Below, one piece after another: positions 8,663 through 16,588 of a stretch of DNA of 22,297 bases. The stretch is from Hungatella sp. UBA7603 (GTDB taxonomy: Bacteria > Bacillota > Clostridia > Lachnospirales > Lachnospiraceae). The DNA is taken from positions 1-22,297 of the forward strand of contig DLJZ01000001.1 of assembly GCA_002478865.1 (NCBI GenBank), written 5' to 3'. The position numbers and the translations under genes are program-made. The number at the start of each line of letters is the position of its first letter. Position 1 is the first letter of the stretch. The notes beneath the pieces were generated by a model. The model searched no databases, was not told where the DNA came from, and saw nothing but the letters and a program-made list of their open reading frames with translations.

Positions 8663-9706
8663 ATGCCGACAATCAAAGAGATTGCAAAGGCCAGCGGGGT
8701 ATCGGTTGCAACGGTTTCCAATATTATTAATAATAAGGGACGAGCTGGAGAAGAGACAAAGAAAAGGGTGCAGCAAGTCATTGATGAGATGAATTACACC
8801 CCCAATTATAGTGCAAAGAACTTAAAGATGAAAAACACAAAGAGCATTGGTGTTATTGCAGAGGATATGACCGTATTTGCTCTTCCTGATATTATTGACG
8901 GAATCACGGAGTATTGTGAGAAAGACGATTACCAGATACTCCTTGTTAATATGCGCCTTTATAAGAAGTTTTCTGATACCTATTACCAAAACAGTAACCA
9001 TAAGAAGATTGTTCATAAAGAAATCAGCAAACTGTTATCCAAGCAGGTAGAAGGGATAATTTATGTGGCAGCCCATGAAAGGTACATGGATGTGATACCT
9101 AACGATCTTCCAATACCGGTTGTGGTAGCGTATAGCTTCAGCGACAGGCCGGAGATTCCTTCTATTGTGGTCAATGATTCAGACGGGGCGGAAAAACTCA
9201 TTCGATATGTTCTTTCCTGCGGACATAAGAGAATTGGAGTAATAGCAGGTAAAAAAGAAAGTATGCATACCCAGGCCAGACTGGAGGGCTATCAGAGAGC
9301 ACTTTATGAGGGCAATATTTTATATGATCCCTCTCTTATTATATATGGTGACTGGAATCGTAAAAGCGGATATAAAAATACAGATATTCTCATAGAGAAA
9401 GGGGTAACTGCTATTTTTTGTATGAATGATATTATGGCAGGGGGCATCTATGACCGTTTAGAGGAACTGAATTTAAAAGTAGGCGGAGATATTGCAGTGG
9501 TGGGCTTTGATAATCGGGAGATGGCCAGCTATGAGAAACCACCCCTTACGACTATGGGGTTGCCGCTTCATGACATTGGTTATTGTGCAAGTGAAGTGAT
9601 TATTGGCCTTTTAAATAAAGAGCAGTCAAGGGCTGAAAAGGATATCTATTATGTGGAATGCAAACCGATTTTTAGAAAGTCCGTGAATAAAATTGATTGT
9701 AAATAA
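8663..9706 (+). CDS. LacI/GalR-family transcriptional regulator
   Basis: 347-aa repressor-type regulator. The N-terminal helix-turn-helix and hinge are textbook: PTIKEIAKASGVSVATVSNI, then a hinge helix around residues 48-58. The rest is the periplasmic-binding-like ligand and dimerisation domain (starting KSIGVIAEDMTVFALPDI, with AVVGFDNREMASY near the end). The ATG follows GAGGTGAC. It comes 60 nt after the YesL-like gene with no terminator between, so it is probably the last gene of the operon and self-controlled through the operon promoter. Its likely targets are the CG-centred palindromes at 2535-2550 and 2457-2472. The inducer is unknown; a released arabinose derivative is plausible. 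Confidence 0.93.
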   Translation: MPTIKEIAKASGVSVATVSNIINNKGRAGEETKKRVQQVIDEMNYTPNYSAKNLKMKNTKSIGVIAEDMTVFALPDIIDGITEYCEKDDYQILLVNMRLYKKFSDTYYQNSNHKKIVHKEISKLLSKQVEGIIYVAAHERYMDVIPNDLPIPVVVAYSFSDRPEIPSIVVNDSDGAEKLIRYVLSCGHKRIGVIAGKKESMHTQARLEGYQRALYEGNILYDPSLIIYGDWNRKSGYKNTDILIEKGVTAIFCMNDIMAGGIYDRLEELNLKVGGDIAVVGFDNREMASYEKPPLTTMGLPLHDIGYCASEVIIGLLNKEQSRAEKDIYYVECKPIFRKSVNKIDCK

Positions 9707-9876
9707 GGGAAAGAAGATGACTGTGAATAGAGTTTTTGCAGCTTTCAAATACCAGAAAAAACTAATAATGCTTCATGAAAACCATTAAATAAAAATTCGA
9801 AACAAATTAAATAATCTGAATAATTTCATACAATATGACAATTAACAATCAATGATTAAAATTATAACAAAAAGAC

Positions 9877-9905
9877 TTGCAAATTAAAAAGAGATAGTGT
9901 ATAAT
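9877..9905 (+). promoter_or_regulatory. Strong promoter for the candidate structured RNA
   Basis: TTGCAA (9877-9882) and a perfect TATAAT (9900-9905) are separated by exactly 17 nt. The predicted start is near 9912. No open reading frame with a ribosome site follows within 500 nt, but several hairpins do, which points to an RNA product. Confidence 0.7.
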
Positions 9906-9911
9906 AAAGCC

Positions 9912-10389
9912 ATCAACAAAAGATAAATACACAAACCCATTTTTCATAAATAACGAAAGATGGCAAGATAAAGGAGGTCGATTCCACCAGAGATAACAGA
10001 TTAGCCTGATTTCAAAATAGAGATACAGGCAATAGGACCACCCATCACTTTTGCAAGAAGCGTATCAGGTGATGAATAAATGCGAAAGCATGGATGAAAC
10101 CAGAACAACATTTACCAATCTTATGTATGCCTATAGTTGGTTACAACTGCAAGGTAATTAAAATTTATCAAACAGGAGGTTAACAATATAGAAAATAAAT
10201 GAAAGAATGCAATTTAATTAGTTGGTAGATGAGGCTTACAAGCAAAAGGAAACGGGAACAAATTCATATTGAGCATCCAAGGATTGCCAAAGTAAAATAA
10301 CGAGAGAAAGGTATCTAGGAACCAATGGATGAAGTTATGTAGAACGGGTGTCGAATTTCATTAATATGATTCGGTGCCCGTTCTTATGT
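9912..10389 (+). ncRNA. Candidate large structured non-coding RNA (unassigned)
   Basis: About 475 nt between a good promoter and a long terminal hairpin, with stops in all frames. Several stems can be drawn by eye: CCATTTTTC/GAAAGATGG (9937-9963, 9 bp with one G-U), GCCTG..CAGGC (10004-10030), CATCAC..GTGATG (10043-10074), ATGC-GAAA-GCAT with a GNRA tetraloop (10080-10091), AGTTG-GTTA-CAACT (10135-10148) enclosed by TTACC..GGTAA (10112-10157), and the end hairpin. Two Shine-Dalgarno-like AGGAGG tracts (about 9972 and 10173) have no start codon at useful distance. I do not recognise it as tmRNA, RNase P, SRP or 6S RNA. Large ornate RNAs of Firmicutes (raiA RNA, ROOL, OLE, GOLLD) are possible relatives, but I cannot assign it to any of them. 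Confidence 0.6.
10341..10389 (+). terminator. Long terminal hairpin of the candidate RNA
   Basis: AGAACGGGTGTCGAAT (10341-10356) pairs fully, with three G-U pairs, with ATTCGGTGCCCGTTCT (10369-10384) around a 12-nt loop. A short U-containing tail (TATGTTTA) follows. The G-U pairs mean it folds well only as plus-strand RNA. Termination is likely though the U-tract is imperfect. Confidence 0.6.
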
Positions 10390-10419
10390 TTACCCTTATT
10401 GACTCAATCCAAAATGGCC

Positions 10420-10448
10420 TTGACATTTCATTTCTTAAATCCTATAAT
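10420..10448 (+). promoter_or_regulatory. Consensus sigma-A promoter of the ileS-glgP unit
   Basis: TTGACA (10420-10425), a 17-nt spacer and TATAAT (10443-10448) give a perfect housekeeping promoter. The predicted start is near 10455, upstream of the T-box leader. It is the strongest promoter in the window. Confidence 0.9.
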
Positions 10449-10454
10449 TAGGAA

Positions 10455-10722
10455 GTATATATAAAATCTACTTATATTAAAAAGAAAAACGTTGATGGAG
10501 ACAGTAGGTCTTAGCGAAATGAACAGAGAGCCGGGGAGGGTGGAAACCTGGTGAAAGTAGCTGGAATCGAATATCACTCCGGAGTTTCCGGCTGAAAGCT
10601 TTGGCATTAGGTCAGGACGTAGTTTCTGCGTTAAAGAAAAGCATATGTTGGTATGCGATAATAGGTGGTATAGCGAAGCACAAATATTGACTTCGTCCTG
10701 TTTACGGGACGGAGCTTTTTTT
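10455..10722 (+). promoter_or_regulatory. Isoleucine T-box leader
   Basis: Leader RNA that senses uncharged tRNA-Ile and permits read-through when charging is low. Stem I carries the typical GGTGGAAACC region near 10540 and the specifier loop GAATATCACTCC, with the Ile codon ATC at 10573-10575. The T-box antiterminator motif ATAGGTGGTATAGCG is at 10661-10675; its TGGT can pair with an ACCA tRNA end, as expected for tRNA-Ile. A strong terminator (10691-10722) overlaps the alternative fold. The position upstream of ileS agrees with the specifier. Confidence 0.93.
10691..10722 (+). terminator. T-box attenuator terminator
   Basis: CTTCGTCCTG (10691-10700), loop TTTA, then CGGGACGGAG (10705-10714), a 10-bp stem with two G-U pairs, followed by C and seven T. 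This is the intrinsic terminator that T-box/tRNA binding prevents. Confidence 0.9.
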
Positions 10723-10847
10723 ATTATACAGGAAAGTTCTACGAACTCCCCTATATAATAAAAAGCACGACCTGCGGGATGTGCATGGCGCTTAAGAGCA
10801 AGATGTCACTAAAGTGACACGCGCCAGAGTCTGGTAAACCAGACTCT
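10721..10847. repeat. Palindrome-rich insert between T-box and ileS, possible MITE-like element
   Basis: Three compact hairpins follow each other. TTATTATA..TATAATAA (10721-10761) encloses AGTTC-TAC-GAACT. TGGCGC..GCGCCA (10786-10826) encloses TGTCAC-TAAA-GTGACA. AGAGTCTGG-TAAA-CCAGACTCT (10826-10847) is perfect. The segment adds about 130 nt between the attenuator and the ileS ribosome site, where T-box units usually have much less. It looks like a small dispersed repeat or an added RNA structure; copies elsewhere cannot be checked from here. Confidence 0.5.
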
Positions 10848-10877
10848 TATTATAAAAAGAAATGGAGGTCGCAAACG

Positions 10878-13800
10878 ATGTATAGAAAAGTCCCTACAGA
10901 CTTGAATTTTGTAGCGAGAGAAAAAGAGGTTGAGAAATTCTGGGAGGACCGTGAGATCTTTAAAAAGAGCATGGAAAACCGGAAGGAAGCGGAGACTTAT
11001 ACCTTTTACGATGGTCCCCCAACCGCAAACGGAAAGCCTCATATCGGCCATGTTTTAACTCGTGTTATTAAAGATATGATTCCAAGATATCGTACCATGA
11101 AAGGGTATAACGTTCCACGTAAGGCAGGCTGGGATACCCATGGACTTCCAGTAGAGCTGGAAGTTGAAAAGGCATTAGGCCTTGACGGGAAAGAACAGAT
11201 TGAAGAATATGGTCTGGAACCCTTTGTTAAATATTGTAAGGAAAGCGTTTGGAAATACAAAGGAATGTGGGAGGATTTTTCTAAAACCGTAGGCTTTTGG
11301 GCGGATATGGATGATCCTTACGTTACCTATGAAAATAATTTTATTGAATCAGAGTGGTGGGCATTAAAGCAGATCTGGGAAAAGAGACTTCTTTATAAAG
11401 GCTTTAAGATTGTTCCCTACTGTCCAAGATGTGGAACTCCTTTATCCAGCCACGAGGTTGCTCAGGGTTATAAGGATGTAAAAGAACGTTCTGCTATTGT
11501 ACGTTTTAAAGTAAAAGGGGAAGATGCTTATATTCTTGCATGGACCACAACTCCATGGACACTTCCATCTAACGTTGGACTTTGTGTCAATCCAAAGGAA
11601 ACCTATGTAAAAGTAAAGAGTGGAGATTATACCTATTATATGGCAGAAGCTCTTTGCGAAAAGGTACTGGGAGAAGATTTTGACGTTCTTGAGACCTATG
11701 TGGGCAAGGACCTGGAGTATAAGGAATATGAGCCTTTGTTTGACTTTGTTCAGCCAGAGAAAAAAGCTTATTTTGTTACTTGCGATACCTATGTTACGCT
11801 GACCGATGGTACTGGTGTGGTTCATATTGCCCCTGCCTTTGGTGAAGACGATTCCAAGGTAGGCAGAAAATACGATCTTCCTTTTGTACAGCTTGTAAAT
11901 GCAGCAGGAGAAATGACAAAAGAAACCAAATGGGAAGGCGTTTTCTGTAAGAAGGCTGACCCTATGATCTTAACGGATCTGGAAGAAAGAGGACTCTTGT
12001 TCTCTGCACCTACGTTTGAGCATAGCTATCCACATTGCTGGAGATGTGATACTCCTTTGATCTATTATGCAAGAGAATCCTGGTTTATTAAGATGACAGA
12101 TGTGAAAGAGGATCTCATCCGTAATAACAATACTATCAACTGGATTCCTGAGAGCATTGGAAAAGGCCGTTTCGGTGACTGGCTTGAGAATGTTCAGGAC
12201 TGGGGAATTAGTAGAAACCGTTATTGGGGGACTCCACTTAATGTGTGGGAATGTGAGTGTGGACATCAGCACGCCATCGGAAGCATTGAAGAATTAAAGA
12301 AGATGTCTAAGAACTGCCCTGATGAAATCGAGCTTCACAGACCATATATTGATGCAGTGACCATTACTTGTCCAGAGTGCGAAAAGCAAATGAAGAGAGT
12401 TCCGGAAGTAATCGACTGTTGGTTTGATTCTGGTTCCATGCCATTTGCACAGCACCACTATCCATTTGAAAATAAAGAAATATTTGAGCAGCAGTTCCCA
12501 GCGAACTTCATTTCCGAGGCTGTGGACCAGACAAGAGGATGGTTTTATTCCCTTCTTGCCATTTCCACTTTGATTTTTAATCAAGCTCCTTATAAGAATG
12601 TAATTGTTCTCGGCCATGTTCAGGATGAAAATGGTCAGAAGATGAGCAAATCAAAAGGAAATGCAGTTGATCCGTTTGAATCCTTAAAGACATATGGAGC
12701 TGACGCCATTCGGTGGTACTTCTATGTCAACAGTGCTCCATGGCTCCCTAACCGTTTTCACGGTAAGGCGGTAATGGAAGGACAACGCAAGTTTATGGGT
12801 ACTCTTTGGAATACCTATGCATTCTTTGTGCTTTATGGGAATATTGATGAATTTGACCCAACAAAATATACGTTAGATTACGATAAACTTCCAGTTATGG
12901 ATAAATGGCTGTTGTCTAAGTTAAATACCTTGGTGAAAACCGTGGATAACTGCCTGGAGAACTATCAGATTCCAGAATCCGCAAGGGCACTTCAGGAATT
13001 TGTAGATGACATGAGTAACTGGTATGTCCGCAGAAGCAGAGAGCGTTTCTGGGCAAAGGGAATGGAGCAGGATAAAATCAATGCTTATATGTCTCTTTAC
13101 ACCGCACTTGTTACCGTAAGTAAGGTAGCTGCGCCTCTGATTCCATTTATGACAGAGCAGATTTATCAGAATCTTGTTTGCAGCGTAGATAAAACAGCAC
13201 CGGAAAGCATTCACTTATGCGATTATCCAGAAGTAAAAGATTCCTTTATCGATCAGCAGTTAGAAGATAACATGGATGAAGTATTAAAAATAGTCGTTAT
13301 GGGCCGTGCTGCAAGAAATACAGCGAACATCAAAAACCGTCAGCCAATTGGTCAGATGTTTGTAAAAGCACCACACACACTTCCAGTCTTTTATCAGGAA
13401 ATTATTGAAGAAGAACTGAATGTGAAAAAGGTAGTATTTACAGACGATGTACGGGATTTCACTTCCTATAGCTTTAAGCCTCAGTTAAAGACCGTAGGTC
13501 CAAAGTACGGCAAACAGCTTGGCAATATCAAAAATGCCCTTTTAGAAGTGAATGGCAATGAGGCAATGGACACATTAAACAATTCAGGTGCACTAACCTT
13601 TACCTTTAACGGGGAAGAAGTTGTACTCACAAAAGAAGATTTACTCATCGATACGGCTCAGACAGAAGGATATATTTCTGAGGGAGATAATACGATAACC
13701 GTAGTACTAGATACGAATTTGACACCAGAGCTTTTGACAGAAGGTTTTGTGCGTGAGCTAATCAGTAAGATTCAGACCATGCGTAAGGAAGCCGGATTTG

Positions 13801-13991
13801 AAGTTATGGACCATATCCGGGTTTACAGTAAGGGCAATGAAACCATTGAAACGATCTTAAAGGCTCATGAAGAGGAAGTAAAGAGTGAGGTTCTTGCGGA
13901 CAGCATTCAATATGAAACAACAGCCGGATATGAAAAGGAATGGAACATAAACGGGGAAAATGTGACCTTAGGTGTTGAAAAGATTCAGTAA
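10878..13991 (+). CDS. ileS: Isoleucyl-tRNA synthetase, eukaryote-like (type 2)
   Basis: Class Ia synthetase that charges tRNA-Ile; cytoplasmic, essential; 1037 aa. HIGH is at residues 55-58 (in PPTANGKPHIGH) and KMSKS at 588-592. The editing (CP1) domain between them includes AWTTTPWTLPSNVGLCV. Cysteine pairs such as CPRCGTP, CWRCDTP, CECG and CPEC are present in the middle. The C-terminal region (LDTNLTPELLTEGFVRELIS, then IQTMRKEAGFEV) is the DUF5915-like part of the eukaryote-like type 2 enzymes, which are generally insensitive to mupirocin. The ATG follows a GGAGG site. Expression is governed by the T-box leader, and glycogen phosphorylase follows 21 nt later. Confidence 0.97.
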   Translation: MYRKVPTDLNFVAREKEVEKFWEDREIFKKSMENRKEAETYTFYDGPPTANGKPHIGHVLTRVIKDMIPRYRTMKGYNVPRKAGWDTHGLPVELEVEKALGLDGKEQIEEYGLEPFVKYCKESVWKYKGMWEDFSKTVGFWADMDDPYVTYENNFIESEWWALKQIWEKRLLYKGFKIVPYCPRCGTPLSSHEVAQGYKDVKERSAIVRFKVKGEDAYILAWTTTPWTLPSNVGLCVNPKETYVKVKSGDYTYYMAEALCEKVLGEDFDVLETYVGKDLEYKEYEPLFDFVQPEKKAYFVTCDTYVTLTDGTGVVHIAPAFGEDDSKVGRKYDLPFVQLVNAAGEMTKETKWEGVFCKKADPMILTDLEERGLLFSAPTFEHSYPHCWRCDTPLIYYARESWFIKMTDVKEDLIRNNNTINWIPESIGKGRFGDWLENVQDWGISRNRYWGTPLNVWECECGHQHAIGSIEELKKMSKNCPDEIELHRPYIDAVTITCPECEKQMKRVPEVIDCWFDSGSMPFAQHHYPFENKEIFEQQFPANFISEAVDQTRGWFYSLLAISTLIFNQAPYKNVIVLGHVQDENGQKMSKSKGNAVDPFESLKTYGADAIRWYFYVNSAPWLPNRFHGKAVMEGQRKFMGTLWNTYAFFVLYGNIDEFDPTKYTLDYDKLPVMDKWLLSKLNTLVKTVDNCLENYQIPESARALQEFVDDMSNWYVRRSRERFWAKGMEQDKINAYMSLYTALVTVSKVAAPLIPFMTEQIYQNLVCSVDKTAPESIHLCDYPEVKDSFIDQQLEDNMDEVLKIVVMGRAARNTANIKNRQPIGQMFVKAPHTLPVFYQEIIEEELNVKKVVFTDDVRDFTSYSFKPQLKTVGPKYGKQLGNIKNALLEVNGNEAMDTLNNSGALTFTFNGEEVVLTKEDLLIDTAQTEGYISEGDNTITVVLDTNLTPELLTEGFVRELISKIQTMRKEAGFEVMDHIRVYSKGNETIETILKAHEEEVKSEVLADSIQYETTAGYEKEWNINGENVTLGVEKIQ

Positions 13992-14012
13992 GCGGTGAGG
14001 AGGTTTTGTGAA

Positions 14013-16472
14013 ATGGGAATGGGATTTGATAAGGATACCTTTAAAAAAAGCGTTATCTTCAATATGAAGAACGTATTTCGCAGGACAGTGGACGAGGCAA
14101 CTCCAGAGCAGATGTACCAGGCAGTTGCTTATGCAGTAAAAGATGTAATTATCGATGAATGGATCGCGACTCATAAGGAGTACGAAAAGCAGGATGTGAA
14201 GACCCTTTACTACCTGTCCATGGAATTTTTAATGGGCCGTGCTCTTGGAAACAACATCATTAACATCATGGCGCAGCCCGAGGTAAAGGAAGTTTTAGAT
14301 GAGCTTGGCTTTGATTTAAATACCATAGAAGACCAGGAGCCGGACCCGGCTCTTGGTAACGGGGGCCTGGGCCGTCTTGCGGCATGTTTCCTGGACTCTT
14401 TGGCAACACTTGGATATCCAGCTTACGGCTGCGGGATCCGTTACCGTTACGGTATGTTTAAGCAGAAAATTGAAAATGGATACCAGTTAGAAGCGCCTGA
14501 TGATTGGCTAAAGAATGGTTATCCCTTTGAGATCCGCCGTGCCGAATATGCCACTGAGGTTAAATTTGGAGGTTATGTAAACACCGTATGGGAAGAGGGA
14601 AAGGAACGTTTTGTGCAGGAGGGATATCAATCTGTCCGCGCCGTTCCTTACGACATGCCGATTGTGGGTTACGGAAACAATGTGGTGAATACCCTTCGTA
14701 TCTGGGATGCGGAAGCCATCAATACGTTTAGTCTGGATTCCTTTGACAAAGGAGACTATCAAAAAGCCGTTGAACAGCAAAACCTTGCAAAGACCATTGT
14801 AGAAGTTTTATATCCCAATGACAACCACTATGCTGGAAAAGAACTCCGCTTAAAGCAGCAGTATTTCTTCATCTCTGCAAGCGTACAAAGAGCCGTTGTA
14901 AAATACATGGAGACCCATGAGGACATCCACAAGTTCTATGAAAAGACCGTGTTCCAGCTCAATGATACCCATCCTACCGTAGCAGTGCCTGAGCTCATGA
15001 GGATTCTCCTTGATGAGTACAGACTTGGATGGGATGAAGCGTGGGAGATTACCACAAAAACCTGTGCATACACCAATCACACCATTATGTCGGAAGCTCT
15101 TGAGAAATGGCCGATTGAGCTGTTTTCCAGACTCCTTCCAAGAATTTATCAGATCGTAGAAGAGATTAACCGCCGGTTCCAGCAAAAGATCATGGAGATG
15201 TATCCCGGCAATCAGGATAAAATACGAAGCATGGCCATTATCTACGACGGACAGGTACGCATGGCAAATCTAGCCATTGTGGGAGGCTTCTCCGTAAACG
15301 GAGTCGCAAGACTTCATACGGAAATCCTAAAAGAACAGGAATTAAAAGATTTTTATCAGATGATGCCAGATAAATTCAACAACAAAACGAACGGCATCAC
15401 CCAGAGACGTTTTCTTCTTCATGGAAATCCTCTTCTTGCAGATTGGGTAACAAAGAAGATTGGGAAGGAATGGATCGTTGATCTTCCTCACATCCATCGT
15501 CTCGCTGTTTATGCAGATGATCCCAAATGTCAGCAGGAATTTATGGATATCAAATATCAAAATAAAGTCCGTCTGGCTCGTTATATCAAAGAACATAACG
15601 GGATTGACATAGATCCAAGGTCCATCTTTGATGTACAGGTAAAGCGCCTTCATGAGTATAAGCGTCAGCTAATGAATATACTTCACGTGATGTACTTATA
15701 CAATCAGTTAAAAGATAATCCTAACATGGATATGGTACCAAGAACCTTTATCTTTGGCGCGAAGGCTGCTGCCGGTTATAAGAGAGCTAAGCTGACCATT
15801 AAGTTAGTGAATGCGGTGGCTGAGGTAATCAATCGTGACCGTAGCATCGGGGATAAGATTAAAGTGGTATTCATTGAAGATTACAAGGTTTCCAATGCAG
15901 AAATTATCTTCGCTGCTGCAGATGTCAGTGAACAGATCTCCACAGCAAGCAAAGAGGCTTCCGGTACTGGCAATATGAAATTTATGCTAAATGGTGCCTT
16001 GACCCTTGGAACCATGGATGGAGCAAATGTTGAGATTGTAGAGGAAGTGGGAGCAGAGTATGCCTTTATCTTTGGAATGACTTCCGATGAAGTAATTCGC
16101 TATGAAAAAGAAGGCGGATATGACCCCATGGAAATCTTCAATCAGGATTTTGAGATCAGAAGAGTGCTGATGCAGTTAATTAATGGTTACTACTCTCCAG
16201 AAGATCCAGAGCTGTTCCGGGATATTTATAACTCCTTATTAAATACAGCCAGCAGTGACCGGGCGGATACTTATTTTATCCTGAAGGATTTTAAATCCTA
16301 TGCAGATGCAAGGAGCCGAATTGTTCAGGCGTACCAAGACGAAGCATGGTGGGCAAAGGCAGCCATGTTAAATGTGGCATGCAGCGGTAAGTTTTCCTCT
16401 GACCGTACCATCTCAGAATATGTAAACGATATCTGGCACTTAAGTAAGGTAAAAGTAGAGCTGGAAGAATAA
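14013..16472 (+). CDS. glgP: Glycogen (alpha-glucan) phosphorylase
   Basis: Releases glucose 1-phosphate from alpha-1,4-glucan by phosphorolysis; GT35 family, PLP-dependent, cytoplasmic. The product is 819 aa from the ATG at 14013, chosen because AGGAGG lies at 13998-14003; the GTG at 13995 precedes that site. Family motifs include EPDPALGNGGLGRLAACFLDS near the N-terminus, FDVQVKRLHEYKRQLMN, and the PLP-binding EASGTGNMKFMLNGALTLG with the Schiff-base lysine at about residue 656. Length is normal. It starts just after ileS with no terminator or promoter visible between, so it is probably cotranscribed with it. A strong terminator follows. No other glycogen gene is in the window. Confidence 0.96.
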   Translation: MGMGFDKDTFKKSVIFNMKNVFRRTVDEATPEQMYQAVAYAVKDVIIDEWIATHKEYEKQDVKTLYYLSMEFLMGRALGNNIINIMAQPEVKEVLDELGFDLNTIEDQEPDPALGNGGLGRLAACFLDSLATLGYPAYGCGIRYRYGMFKQKIENGYQLEAPDDWLKNGYPFEIRRAEYATEVKFGGYVNTVWEEGKERFVQEGYQSVRAVPYDMPIVGYGNNVVNTLRIWDAEAINTFSLDSFDKGDYQKAVEQQNLAKTIVEVLYPNDNHYAGKELRLKQQYFFISASVQRAVVKYMETHEDIHKFYEKTVFQLNDTHPTVAVPELMRILLDEYRLGWDEAWEITTKTCAYTNHTIMSEALEKWPIELFSRLLPRIYQIVEEINRRFQQKIMEMYPGNQDKIRSMAIIYDGQVRMANLAIVGGFSVNGVARLHTEILKEQELKDFYQMMPDKFNNKTNGITQRRFLLHGNPLLADWVTKKIGKEWIVDLPHIHRLAVYADDPKCQQEFMDIKYQNKVRLARYIKEHNGIDIDPRSIFDVQVKRLHEYKRQLMNILHVMYLYNQLKDNPNMDMVPRTFIFGAKAAAGYKRAKLTIKLVNAVAEVINRDRSIGDKIKVVFIEDYKVSNAEIIFAAADVSEQISTASKEASGTGNMKFMLNGALTLGTMDGANVEIVEEVGAEYAFIFGMTSDEVIRYEKEGGYDPMEIFNQDFEIRRVLMQLINGYYSPEDPELFRDIYNSLLNTASSDRADTYFILKDFKSYADARSRIVQAYQDEAWWAKAAMLNVACSGKFSSDRTISEYVNDIWHLSKVKVELEE

Positions 16473-16478
16473 AGATTT

Positions 16479-16513
16479 AAAACGCTTCGGAGGTGATTCC
16501 GAGGCGTTTTTTT
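16479..16513 (+). terminator. Intrinsic terminator of the ileS-glgP unit
   Basis: AAAACGC-T-TCGGA, loop GGTGAT, TCCGA-G-GCGTTTT followed by more T residues: a 13-bp stem (one G-U) and a run of seven T. It begins 7 nt after the glgP stop. Confidence 0.92.
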
Positions 16514-16514
16514 G

Positions 16515-16545
16515 CATATATTGAACAAGGCCTTGGACAAAAAAT
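16515..16545 (+). promoter_or_regulatory. Possible sigma-E-type promoter for spoIID
   Basis: CATATATT (16515-16522), a 15-nt spacer and CAAAAAAT (16538-16545) resemble the mother-cell sigma-E consensus (ATATT-like -35; CATACAAT -10, 6 of 8 matches). Position and spacing are right for the spoIID ATG at 16589, and spoIID is a sigma-E gene in Bacillus. The AT-rich context makes a chance match possible. Confidence 0.35.
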
Positions 16546-16588
16546 AATAGTAACGGATCCGGTATCCAGGCAGAAAGGTGGTATGATT

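Noticed and set aside
9717..9788. 23-codon open frame (MTVNRVFAAFKYQKK...) just after the lacI-type gene
   Set aside because: An AAGGGA sequence precedes it, but it is very short, AT-rich at the end and without any recognisable feature. Not enough to call a gene.
9972..9990. tRNA-like T-arm resemblance (GGTCGATTCCACC), suggesting a tRNA or tmRNA end
   Set aside because: No acceptor stem, anticodon arm or tag-coding region can be built around it.
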